64,000 nucleotides of DNA from Sesamum alatum (lineage: Eukaryota > Streptophyta > Magnoliopsida > Lamiales > Pedaliaceae), in NCBI GenBank assembly GCA_034509735.1, contig JACGWO010000012.1, positions 4,402,001 to 4,466,000 of the forward strand. Reading direction: 5' to 3'. A model generated the notes under the pieces. It had not been told where the DNA came from. It did not search any database and saw only the letters and a list, made by a program, of their open reading frames with translations. Positions within the stretch are counted from its first letter, which is position 1. Every line of letters begins with the position of its first letter. Positions 1 to 10,752 of this stretch are shown here, piece after piece. The translations under genes and the position numbers were made by a program.

Positions 1-344
1 CCTCAGATAATATTTGTTTCCATCTTTGGCCTATTATCTCTAACCTCCCTTATTTCACCAACATCACCATGATCCTGTCCTGATTCACCAGACGTATTGG
101 TAGAAGAATGTGATGCTGTCAAAGAATATGCTTTGTTGTAATCTTCAAATACACCCTACAAAGCATCTTCGATCATACTTGTCATCATCGCTGTTGTTTG
201 TGGCTCATACATATTTTTGAAAATATACTGAAGATAAGATATCCTTTTATGAGTATCAAGCATAACAACAACATATAACATCATGTTCATCTTATCGATA
301 CTATCCTAATACTTATCAAATTTTGCCTTCATTTATCGAACCAT
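1..344 (-). pseudogene. hAT transposase pseudogene, C-terminal part
   Basis: Read on the minus strand from 344 downwards, this part encodes residues like MKAKFDKY, then DSIDKMNMMLYVVVMLDTH and YLQYIFKNMYE. These are typical of the region before the C-terminal dimerisation domain of plant zinc-finger BED hAT transposases. Stop codons interrupt it (for example where a Trp is expected after FDKY), so it is dead. The same gene resumes at 24520 on the far side of the large CACTA insertion; the trinucleotide CAT at 342-344 is repeated at 24520-24522. The gene runs off the left edge, so the C-terminal hATC domain is not seen. Confidence 0.75.
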
Positions 345-357
345 CACTACAAAAAAA
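345..357 (+). repeat. CACTA-1 left terminal inverted repeat
   Basis: CACTACAAAAAAA, followed by more A residues. It is preceded by the target duplication CAT at 342-344. Confidence 0.9.
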
Positions 358-371
358 AAAAAAAAAAAAAA

Positions 372-463
372 CAGGCACATTGCCATGGAATTTTTGCCAC
401 GGAACCATCCGTGGAAAATTTGCAACGGACTTTGCAACGATCGTGCAATGACTTCCAAAAAAA
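372..463. repeat. CACTA-1 left subterminal repeats (outer part)
   Basis: Variants of TTGCCACGGA, CCGTGGAAAA and TTGCAACGGA occur close together in both orientations. In CACTA elements such repeats are the binding sites of the TNPA-type protein; that role is inferred here. The block is cut at 464 by the Harbinger insertion and continues at 11761. Confidence 0.75.
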
Positions 464-529
464 TTACACTGTGTTTGGGTCTGTTTTTGGGCTGTTTCTG
501 AGACAGCCCAAAACAGACCCAATGTTTAG

Positions 530-2371
530 GTACTTTTCTTAAAAATTATTTTGGGTCATTTTGGCTTTTAAATCAGATTTTGATTTAACTATTCATGTTT
601 TTTTTTTTTTTTTTTTTTTTGTGTATCATTGTTTTATAATGTTTTGCAATTTCTTGTCAGAATTTATGGCATTGCCACGTGATACTATCCATCAATTCCA
701 GCAGGCCAACCATGTGAAAGTGCACGGCTGCTCAGTTACACTTATTTGCCTTTTGACCAAAATATGACACCCTATTTGTTTAATCCAAAACTCCACCGAC
801 TGGATAAATACAATGACAATACAATGACACACTACATTTGACCATACAATGACACACACCATACAATGTCCATTTTAGCTTTTAAGTCTGTGCAACCTTT
901 TTTATACAGATTAAATTACCACGTGATCAAAACACTGTTTGCACTTTTTTCAAATCCTTGTTTCAGAGTTAATCATTTTTTATACTGTTTAATTTACTTA
1001 TTCAGAAGGATATTAGACTGAAAATAAATACAAAATTAAAAAAAAAATCAGACCACATTTTTTACTAGTGTTGTATAACTAGCCGGTAGTTCCTCCCACA
1101 TCATCTATTATATGAGTTTTGCACTCAACTTGGTAGTCTCTCCCATACATTTAACTTCTTACATATCTATGTTGTTTGTTTACGATGCGTGTCTTTCTTT
1201 TAGTTACTGATATAAAATTTTTGTATCTCATTGTATACCATTTTTTGGCTGCACTTGGAGCAATTGTGCTACTGGGGTCCTGCCTCTTCCTTGTTGCTTA
1301 ACTTCACCATCTCCACTTGGTTTTATCAAGGTACCTCACTTAACCATTTCTTGGTTAAGATATTTTGTTATAAATTTGAGTATATTATACTTTGGTTGAT
1401 ATTGTATGTTAATGAGCATTTTAATGTTGTTTAAAAGTCTGTTTTTAAACTGGGAGTTGATATAATATAGTTTTGTATGTTAAAATTTTTTAGTGCTTTT
1501 TGATGTTGCGTGTTAAAATATTCTAGTACTAAATTCAATATTCTTGCTCTTACTTCCTTAAATGACTCTTACCTAATATTACTTGTTATTACTTGATATT
1601 CCTGCTCTTGACACCCTTAAACAGACTCCTACTTTATATTGTTGCTCTTGAAAGTGTTCTTTACGATACATACACTTAGTATGACCGTCTTCTATACACG
1701 TAGTACACCTATCTTGCTCGGTAGTTTTTTAAATTGCTCTTGATACCTGTAAAAACCCCTATTTTATATTATAATTGTATGACCTTCAAATATTTATGTT
1801 AAAATATTTTGAAGTGATATAGATGATATATACAAGACTAAAGAAAAATATATATTAGACTAATATATATATATATATATATATAGTAGTCTAATATAAT
1901 TTTGATATTAAATCTAATCTAATCTTTTATATTAAACTTCTTTCTGTAGTACTACGTTTATATATGGTGTTCTATGTTAAATATTAAATTATTATATTGA
2001 GTAGTGCTACGTTACTAGAGTACAACTATGTATACTACTATATTACGATAGTATACTAAAAGATACTATGACATACTACTGAAATTATATAAGACTTACA
2101 CTTATACTAGAATGGATGGAAATTTTATTCTGTGCATATAATCTAAATATGCAACAATTATCTGCAAATGCCTAACAATTAGAACTATATAAATACATAG
2201 CACTTGACACTTAAATTCCTAACAATTACAAACTATAAATTATGTGTTGTTCATATGACCTCTCACATATGTAGAATGTAGGAAATTACATGAAATTTCC
2301 TACCACTATGTAGAATGTTTCTCATATACTATGCATCTGTATTTTGTGCATCAATTTGGCTTTTAACCAAG
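530..2371. other. Non-coding left arm of the Harbinger element
   Basis: AT-rich sequence with poly-T runs, a short (TA)n stretch near 1863-1886 and a few short direct repeats around CATACAATGACAC near 820-870. I see no credible coding region. Confidence 0.5.
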
Positions 2372-4208
2372 ATGCCTCGTATGCATGAGGTCCCTTTATC
2401 TCAGTCCTCCCGTGCTGACAAAGTCACGTGGACTGCCGTTACTGAGCGAGTATTCATAGAGTTAATGCATGAGGAGTTTGTGAATGGTCGACTTATGCCG
2501 TCCACCTTCTCCCCTTTTGTTTGGGGCCGCATATGCAATAGGTTGAATGCAACCCTAGCTCCAACGTACGTGTACACAATTGAGCATCTAAAGGGGAAAC
2601 TTAATAGACTTCGGCGAGCATGGCGACTTTTGAACGATTTAATATTGGGGGGGACTGGATGGGTTGGGGACTCACAACTGAATACTGTTATTGATGAGCA
2701 TGACCGTCTCGAGGAGTTATATCGGGTATGAAAATTATTTTGAATAAATTTCGCTTACAACACCATGCTATGATCAACACCAAATAATACACATGCACTC
2801 TCATTTTTCCACGTTTAGCTAACTTCTACTATTTTTCCAATTAAACTTAATAGGCGAGTCTTGAATCTAAAAAGATTATAGAGCATGGTCTCCCGCATTT
2901 TGACCTGTGTAGGGGTGGCAACGAGTCGAGCTCGAGTCGAGCTCGACCATTTTTGGCGAGCTCGATTTTGAAGGGTATGGCTCGAGCTCGTACAGTTCGA
3001 GCTCGAGCTTGTAATTATTTGTATAATTTTTTATATATTTTTTAATTATTGGTATAATTTTTTAATAAAATTATATTATTATAAATTATAATAGTATAGA
3101 ATATGTATATATATAAATTAATTGTTAGGACTTGTTAATTTAAAAAATTAGATAAGATTAATAATAAATATTAAAATATAACATAGAATTTATATGTGTA
3201 ATATTAAAAAAAATATTAAAACTTACTAAATTGTTGATTAAGCTTGTTTATTTCATTATTATTATTATTATTATTATTATGATCGTCATCATCATCATCA
3301 TATTTAGATTAATTCATGGAATCACTAAATTTTAACATAAATTTATTATGTCATATTAAATAATTATTTTAAAAAAATATTATAATTTACTAAATTATTG
3401 ATTAAGTTTATTTTTATATAAACTATAAAGGTTAAATGTATAAATAAATGTATAAATGTATAAACATATAAAAATTCTAAAAATAAAAAAATATATAAAA
3501 ATTTTTTTTTAAAAAAAAGGAAAAGCTCGCGAGCTTAACGAACAGTTTATATTGAGCTCGAGCTCGAGTCGAGCTCAAAATCAAGCCGGCTCGCGAAGCT
3601 CACGAGCCGGCTTGACTCGCCTGCCACCCCTAGACTTGTGTACGCACATGTTAACGCGTAACACTGCTACTGGGGCTTGGGGGAGGTCAGCGACACATGG
3701 GCCACGCTCATCACACGGTGAACATGGGGGAACTGATGAGATGCAGGTTGAAAATGACCATTCTATCCAAGTTGGCAGTCGACGATCTAGAGACGAGTAT
3801 GAGGACACGGCATACTCGGAGTCGATGCCATCGGTCCCCCTTAACGAGCCATCAGTTCCCCTGAACGAGCCTTTCGAGTCCTTTCCGACTGCCTCCGGTA
3901 ATGACTTTGCTTCTTCGTCTAGTGGTTGGTGGGGGAAACGCCATGTTAATGAGCTGCAAACGAAGAAGAGGGACACAGTGGACAAAGTCCAGGAGTCTCT
4001 TCAGGGAAAGATAGAACGGACTGGGCCAAAAGCAACCGAAGCTATCGAGCGGTGTGTGGAAGAGTTAAGCAAATTTGAGAACCTTCCAGATCAAATTTTC
4101 ACAACTGCGTTGGAGTGCTTTCACTGTCACACTACTCGCACCATGTTCTTGAAATTGACTGAAAACAATAAACTTTGTTGGCTACAATCATTGGCAAAGC
4201 TAAACTAA
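2372..4208 (+). pseudogene. Myb/SANT-like DNA-binding protein 1 (Harbinger ORF1 type), split by a MITE
   Basis: In PIF/Harbinger elements the Myb/SANT-like protein partners the transposase, helping it enter the nucleus and bind the ends. Exon 1 (2372-2722) encodes a Myb_DNA-bind_3-like domain with the trihelix tryptophans: VTWTAVTERVFIELMHEEF, then LKGKLNRLRRAW. A GT-AG intron (about 2723-2853) leads to exon 2 starting ASLESKKIIEHGLPHFDLC. A hAT-type MITE (2910-3632) is inserted here. Removing it with one TSD copy restores the frame exactly into CTHMLTRNTATG. The C-terminal half is Ser/Pro/acidic, then a helical end with LKLTENNKLCWLQSLAKLN and a stop. I see no other break, so the MITE is apparently the only lesion. 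The start was chosen because MPRMHE precedes the domain directly. Confidence 0.75.
2910..3632. mobile_element. hAT-type MITE with GAGCTCGAG-rich ends
   Basis: The ends are TAGGGGTGGCA and its inverse TGCCACCCCTA, bordered by 8-bp near-duplications GACCTGTG (2902-2909) and GACTTGTG (3633-3640). An 8-bp TSD and a TAGGG..CCCTA end fit hAT. Subterminal zones are strings of GAGCTCGAG palindromes. The centre is AT-rich and non-coding, with (ATT)n and (ATC)n runs near 3257-3300. It interrupts exon 2 of Myb/SANT gene 1. Confidence 0.88.
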
Positions 4209-5185
4209 CTATGTATGGCTCGATTTATGTATGCTCTAGCCCTTTTGATCATGCAGTTGGAAATTTTCGTTGTTTTCGTTGGCAACAAAACTCGTGAACA
4301 AATCGTAACACTTATGTTTTAAACTATTATAATGTTGCGTGAACATCATGACTTTACAGCATTCTCAGGTGAATATTTCTCACATTTTTTTGGCTTATAT
4401 CGCTCGTGATTGCTTCTCAGTTCTATCGTTTATGCTGTTATAATCATCAATTCCTTGCAGTATGATATGCTTTAGAAGATCCCAAGTAGTATAAGCAATG
4501 CCTTCAACCGACTTATGCTTTACAATGCTGATCAATTCATAATTGAGGATTCCAATTGGTTATATTATAACTAAATGTTGATCAATTCCTAATTGAAGAT
4601 CCCAATTAGTTATATTATAATAGTTCCAGTATTATTATAAGCAATGCCTTCCTACAATTTATGCTATACAATGTTGATCAGTATTATAATATTCAATGCT
4701 ATGGAAGGTAGAATTGGTTTTGGATGTATAATCTTTTTATTTAATACCTGACAACTATTTTGCCTAAACTATTTCGTGTATCGTGAATTTAAATATAATA
4801 TACTATATTATACTTCATCAAGCTACTGCTTAGTATTAAATATACTACTATAATATACTACTATAAATTACTACTATAATATAGTTCTATCAAACTAAAA
4901 CATACTACTGTTAGGATAGTATGCTACTATAATAAACTATTACTGATAGAGAAGATATTCTCCCTCATATTTATGGCTTTAGTTCCAATCCTTGTTTTTT
5001 TTTTTTTTTTTGTTCTAGAACTATATTATGACTTTGGTTCTAATACTTATTTTCTTTTATGTGTATATATATATATATATATTATAATATATATATATCA
5101 AAGATAATGGCTACCACTAGTGGCCCGAGCAACCTTGGTGACCACACTTCCAGCGGTACACCTGGGACTCCGGGTAGCTGAAATT
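4209..5185. other. AT-rich spacer between Myb/SANT gene 1 and the transposase
   Basis: No gene seen. It contains a degenerate tandem duplication of about 50 bp (4529-4622; core CCAATTRGTTATATTATAA) and a (TA)n tract at about 5065-5098. Confidence 0.55.
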
Positions 5186-6390
5186 ATGACGACACCATAT
5201 ATCGGTCGTTTCTACGATAATATTCGTATGACAAAGCCTTGTTTCTACGCATTGGTGGAGGCATTGACCTCTAGGGGTCTACTTCCACAGGGACAATCAA
5301 GCAGAGTAAGCTCATTTGAGAAGGTGGCTCTTTTCATGCAGGCGGTTGGAATGCACAAACGTCAGCGTGATTTGATGGAGCGATTTCAACATTCATTGGA
5401 GACAATTAACCGTAGATTTCATCGAGTCCTACGCGCACTATATGCGCTTGCCCCTGAAGTAATTACTAGACCCAACTTTCAGGACATCCCGCCACAAGTT
5501 CTGAGCAATCGAGATTTCTATCCATTCTTCAAGGTGCGTCTATACTAGTATTATCCATACTTCCTTTTCACTTACTCCTATAAATAATTCTATAGGATGG
5601 CTCACCATATTTTTATTTTACTTACTAGATTATACTTTCATATCATAATGCATTACTAGATACTAATTATTTTTGACTGGAATTACTACATAGGACTGTA
5701 TCGGGGCGATGGATAGAACACTGATTCCGGCATGCGTCCCACATAGACACCACAATCGGTATAGGTCACGTAAAAATCGTTTAGCATAGAATGTACTTGC
5801 CATTTGTGACTTTGATATGACGTTCACATACGCGTATGCGGGTTGGGAGGGCAGTGTTAACGATGCACGTGTTTTACACCATGCCATATCACAGGATCCC
5901 TCATTCCCTTTTCCTCAGATTGGTGAGTATGTTCATTATGTGCGTCCGTTCAGTTATGCTATTTGCAAGTTATCTTAAGTTAAATTGTATTATCATCCTA
6001 TTCTTATGTAGGTAAGTACTATCTCGTCGACGCTGGGTTCACGAACTACCAGTGTTTTCTTGCACCGTATCGAGGAACTAGGTATCACTTAGACGAATAT
6101 AGGGGCCCAGATCGCACGTATCGTACCCCACAGGATATGTTTAGCCACACACACTCTCGATTACGCAACGTAATTGAGCGTTGCTTTGGTATCTTGAAGA
6201 AGCGTTTCCCGATACTAGCATGGGGAATGCGAAGCTATCTCGTTTAGCACCAAGTAGAAATTGTCATTGCCTGTTGCACTCTTCATAACTTTATACGTAA
6301 ATTTAGTCGGGATGATACAATCTTCAATCAGCCAGAGCAAGAAATAGAACCCGATATGCATACCTTTTATAATAGAGGCAACATAATAAT
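5186..6390 (+). pseudogene. HARBI1-like PIF/Harbinger transposase (DDE_Tnp_4), degraded
   Basis: The DDE endonuclease that excises and integrates the element. Exon 1 (5186-5533) has the N-terminal region with FYALVEALTSRGLL, RQRDLMERFQHS and ETINRRFHRVLRAL. A GT-AG intron leads to exon 2 (5694-5922) starting DCIGAMDRT, which holds the first catalytic Asp. A second intron leads to exon 3 (from 6012) with YYLVDAGF (second Asp) and NVIERCFGILKKRF (catalytic Glu). Exons join in phase. An in-frame TAG replaces the Gln expected before NVLAICDFDM, and a second TAG follows GMRSYLV, so it is inactive. The C-terminus (IACCTLHNFIRK) runs directly up to Myb/SANT gene 2. Confidence 0.88.
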
Positions 6391-6392
6391 AG

Positions 6393-7535
6393 ATGAAATT
6401 GAAGCACAGTTGGTCATTCGAGGTTGAACAACGATTTATGTTTTTAATTTTGGATGATAACACTCGTGTTTCCATGTGTAATGACAATGCAGCAGAGTTG
6501 GCAATGGAGCGTTGGACACGGGCATTGCATCGTCATTTCAGGCATCGCTTCACTATATCAGTGGTGCGTACCAAATTTTATGAATTTAAGGAGAGATACA
6601 ACACATACACAACCCTTACATCAAATCCAGGCATATGGTATGACTACGAGACGGATGAAATGCATTTTCCTTTGGCAATGCGTGAGTCCATGACAGCTGT
6701 GAGTCAAATTTTGCGGCTATCTACTAATAATTTACTTTGCTATATTCCTGTATGCTTCTTGTATACATCCTAAGTACATCCTAATTTAATTAATAAATAT
6801 GTAATTTTTTAATATGTTAAATCACTCTGGGAAAAAAATTAAACAATCATTTTCTATGACGCCAAATAATTGTTTAGTATGTTAATTAACCAGTCTGTCA
6901 TTCCATCAATGAATGAGTACATACTTCTTTGTTGTATTCATTTATGCTTCATTTTATATATACAAGTTTACTTGTGTGGAATATATACGAAAGAATGTCT
7001 TTAAAATCATAAAATACTATTTTTGTCCTTCTAACACATTTCGTTATGTTCTCTTGATAGCGTTTCCCAATGGCCCCGAGATATTTTTTGTATACTGAGC
7101 CCGCATATAATAATATGCTAGAGATTTGAGGTGGTGGCCGTCGTGACAACCAATTTGTGTCAGAGGAGTCTAGTAACGGACCACAGTTACACCAGGCTGC
7201 AGAAGGACGTCGTGGGGGACCTGATACACCTATTGTAATTTCAGAGTCAAACACTTCAGTCCGGGATTCACGCCATTTCGCTGGGAGTTGGGATCCGTAC
7301 CTACGGATGACGCATCAACACGGTGAAACAACCTCGCCGTATGCACCCCCCTATTGGCCCTTGACACATTTATGATGTAGGATCCGGTGTCGGTGATGTG
7401 GGATCGTGGTCAGACTATATAAGACGATTTGCCGTGGAGCCACACGATGGCACCCCACATGCTAGCGAGGGCGATAGCACTGCGCGTTCCAGGCCACGTG
7501 GGGCCCGACCTCCCCGTGATGATGTCGCAGATTAG
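6393..7535 (+). pseudogene. Myb/SANT-like protein 2 (two exons, degraded)
   Basis: Exon 1 (6393 to about 6681) encodes HSWSFEVEQRFMFLILDDN followed by FYEFKERYNTYTTLTSNPG and WYDYETDEMHF. This has the trihelix Myb_DNA-bind_3 layout: Trp near the start, K/R-rich helix, then an aromatic-Asp turn. Exon 2 from about 7061 begins RFPMAPRYFLYTEPAYNNM, matching exon 2 of gene 3 (RFPIAKAYEHFGEPNY). A stop follows. Further on it reads GPDTPIVISESN, like the VISLSPNSDN tail of gene 4. A frameshift near 7370 moves the last section into another frame that ends at 7535. It lies immediately behind the transposase. Confidence 0.6.
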
Positions 7536-8469
7536 GTATTTGTCTATAAATTCCTATTAGTTTACTAATTACTATGTTTGGAATATATTTTTATTCGAAC
7601 TGAATTAATATGTTTGGATGGATACTAGATGTCGTTTGGATGGGTACTAGATGTTGTTTTGAATTAACTCTGTCTTTCTTTTACTCCTAATATACTTATA
7701 TTTGCAACGTTTAACAATTATTTGTGGTACACAGAAGCAACCTCCTTTTGTTAGTACCACTAATTGAGGCAAAAAAAAAAAAGAAAAAAAAAAGAAAAAC
7801 GGAAATTGGATGAAGTCTACTTTTAATTATTTTCTTTTAACGATTAAACTTTTAACAATTAATAAAATTGTATTATTATTTTAACGATTAAACTTCATTT
7901 GGATAGTAAACTTTTGACTCACCAAATTTTTTCGATTAAAATTTTAGGCTTGGATTAAAACTTACCAAGTTTGGACGATGGTGAATTTTCCACTTTAAAA
8001 TATAAAGATTAAACTTTAATTGGATTTGGAATGTAAAATCCGAAAGGGGAACTTAATATTTAATTGTACTAAAATAATTAAAGGGTACAGACTAGACTTT
8101 AACAAAGTATGCAGCGATTTCCCAATTAAATAATACTTGTTTAATCCTAAATTATTAATTTAAAACTTTAAACTTTTAGTTGAGGAGTGGATAAGACGAT
8201 CTGGAAACAACTCTAACCTTCAAAATAACTATATGGATTAAAGTTACTTAAATTTAATAAAGTTATAACTACACACAACATAAATTTAACTATATAAATA
8301 TATTTAACTAAGTTTCATTGTTTGACACGCATAACCTAACAATAAAATTGCTGGTAATTAATAAAAGCATGTTGATAACAACGATTCAACAACCACTACT
8401 AAACTTAATATTAGAATGAAACACACAACACCCGTCACGATTTAGATCCTAGTAACCCCACGATTTCAG
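7536..8469. other. AT-rich spacer between convergent Myb/SANT genes 2 and 3
   Basis: No coding region recognised. It contains A-rich runs near 7771-7800 and several short repeats around TAATTTAAAACTTTAAACTTTTA-like sequence. Confidence 0.5.
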
Positions 8470-9035
8470 TTGTCGTCCGACCCCGACGATAACTCAACGA
8501 TTGCATCCACATTAATAACTTCATTGTTGCATCCTCATTGACTCGGCCCAGCTCCGTGTGGCACACATCCTTCGAATATAGTTCAGAGAGCAGTAATTTG
8601 GCTCACCAAAGTGCTCATAAGCTTTTGCTATTGGAAATCTCTATAAAACCAAAACACAAATTTCAAATGCAACAACCGTTAGTTTTATAGCCAACAAATT
8701 ATAAAAAATCCACTAATAAGAAATACCTCAAACGTAAGTTGCCAAAATTCAGTTGGAGCATGCATCGTGTTTTCCCATCGGTCCCAGTGTATCTCTGGCT
8801 GTGAAATCAGATAGCTAAACGTTTTAAAGTGCTCCCTAAGTTTAATGTACCGGCCATAATTTGCGTCAACTGTGAACACCTCCTTCATGACAAGGTTTAC
8901 CACCGTCGTTGCATACTTGATTGCTTCTTTGTTGTTGAAAGAGTCGATGTCGCTACAACCGGCCATAGCCTTGTCCCAAAGTGCGTCAATGAAACATTGG
9001 TCGTGAGTCGGAGTCCAAACGGGAGTGCATAAATG
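8470..9035 (-). pseudogene. Myb/SANT-like protein 3 (two exons, degraded)
   Basis: Reading leftwards, the domain starts with VWTPTHDQCFIDALWDKA. It continues through AIKYATTVVNLVMKEVF, YIKLREHFKTFSYLISQ and PEIHWDRWENTMHAPTEFW, a full Myb_DNA-bind_3-like module. The true domain start lies upstream of the first Met in this frame. Exon 2 begins near 8645 after a TTATAG acceptor with RFPIAKAYEHFGEPNY. A stop follows MRMQQ, and the tail (VDAIVELSSGSDDN) continues in another frame. It is in the opposite orientation to genes 1 and 2, with the same layout as gene 4. Confidence 0.6.
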
Positions 9036-10137
9036 CTTTTGTTGAATAGGCGGACTAATTGCCGGCTTAGGGACATAATTCCAGCAAACCTTCGTAACGG
9101 CCTTTGCACGAGAGGAGGGTTTAAACGAGTCATATCAGCTAAATAAAATTTGAATGGTGAAAACACTTTAGCTATATTGAAGGTTCACAATTTCGAAGTT
9201 GGCTTAAAATAGAGCACTTTGGTCTTTTTTTTTTTTTTTTTTTAACGGTTTTACAATGTAGAAATAATCACATTTCACGGTTTTATAGGCTGCAAATGAG
9301 AGGGAAATTGTTTTTTTTTTTAGTTAACATTTGGCCTCATTTGTGTAATGTGTAAAGGGCATGATAAGACTACACCTTCAAATAATATTACAACTTCCAA
9401 CAAAGAAAAGAACAAGTTACTTCTAACTTTACAAATAATTGAAAGATTCCCATGCATACATATAATTAGATTCCTATCCTGTACACACTACTATTTCTAC
9501 ACAGCAATGAATTTGATGAGTGAAAGCTATGCCTTGTCAAAGATGCATATTTTGTCTCTTTGCAATGAAAAGAGATTCTGTCAAGTACACTATGAATATG
9601 ATAAACTCATGTGCAAAACTCTGAATGTCAAGTACAAATATATTTCTACAGCAGCAATGAATTTGAGCATATATTGTACTCATGTTGTATGTTATGAAGT
9701 TTAATATATTATTATAGTGCTCTATAGTTCTATAGTTTTGGCCGACAATGTTATATAATGCTATATATAGTTCTATAATTTCTACAACAGGACATCCCGT
9801 ATGTATAGTGCTATATACTTCAATTTGTGCTATTTTAACGGTTATATAATTCGTATCTATAGTGCTCGGTTAAGTGTTGAGTTATATAAAAACAATCATA
9901 AATTAAATATGGCCGTGTAAGCGGTCACACGGCCGTGTAACATACTGTCCCGACCCTGGCGGAATGCATACATCCTAAACACAACCTTGCTATAAGGGGA
10001 CACAGTCGTGTAACTATGCCTCCAAAACAGTTGGTAAAAAACACAAAGACTACTACAATAAATACATAGGCATACCAAGCACATAAAAAACTATTATGTC
10101 ATACCAACATTCTCAGGCATACCAACATGATACAGAA
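9036..10137. other. Non-coding interval inside the Harbinger element
   Basis: AT-rich, with a poly-T run at about 9225-9243 and short repeats around CTATAGTTCTATA near 9715-9790. No supported gene. Confidence 0.45.
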
Positions 10138-10752
10138 TCACTCCAAATTATTATCAGAGTTAGGAGACAGGCTAATAACGTCTATTGCGTCATCAACTGC
10201 ATTCTCAGGCGCGTGGACATTAACGTCTTGGAATCTTATGGGAAAATCCACAGGATTAGTGAAAATTGTGCTTAGATCATCCCACGCTGAATCAGCTTTG
10301 TTCACATAAATTCTTATCCAGGGGCTTCTCTGATAGAGCATACCATCCGTGTGTGAGTAATCGTTTTACATCAAAATTAAATAATGAACAAGCAAAGATT
10401 AACGTACTATTACCCCCATAGCTGTGTCCCAAACAAATTGATCAGCACTTAATTCCTTTGTAATGGGGTCGTACAAAACACCCGGAAGACACAACACTTT
10501 AGAAAATCCAAGGAATCGTTCATAGAATCGACGAACCTTACTTTCAAAGAAGTTGTAATCGTAAAAGGTACCATAAGTCTGATTGACTTCTAACATACCG
10601 ACCCTTATTGCGTAAGTGTCAGGATATCCGGGTTCAGCAACACCCATCGTAATTTGTTGCACAAGAACACCCAAAAATGTGGACTCCATTGCCACTGTCC
10701 AGTTTTCGTTGTAGAACCTATTTCGTTGCAATTCATCTGCACTTGGAGCCAT
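10138..10752 (-). CDS. Myb/SANT-like protein 4, apparently intact, 176 aa
   Basis: Two exons, 10752-10414 and 10329-10138, join in phase across a short GT-AG intron (85 bp). They give a 176-residue protein with no stop. Exon 1 holds a Myb/SANT-like domain: FYNENWTVAMESTFLGVLV near the start, then FFESKVRRFYERFLGF and LCLPGVLYDPITKEL. Exon 2 starts RSPWIRIYVNKADSAWDDL, the position where genes 2 and 3 have RFP-A. It ends in an acidic tail with DVISLSPNSDNN. I chose MAPSADE as the start because the upstream in-frame extension is hydrophobic and unlike the family. Such proteins partner Harbinger transposases; a DNA-binding role here is inferred. It is the best preserved gene of this element. Confidence 0.6.

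Noticed and set aside
3581..3985. Minus-strand frame opposite the Myb/SANT gene 1 exon.
   Set aside because: Shadow of the plus-strand coding exon and of the GAGCTCGAG repeats; no independent evidence.
6949..7098. Short frames between exons 1 and 2 of Myb/SANT gene 2.
   Set aside because: They fall in the intron-like AT-rich gap and match nothing; the exon 2 frame (RFPMAP...) is supported by its match with gene 3.
8829..9166. Alternative frames over Myb/SANT gene 3.
   Set aside because: The frame with WTPTHDQCFIDALWDKA carries the domain signature; the others are shadows.
9348..9704. 118-codon plus-strand frame in the Harbinger interior.
   Set aside because: Composition is AT-driven (many Tyr, Ile, Lys, Asn), with no domain and no homologue-like motif.
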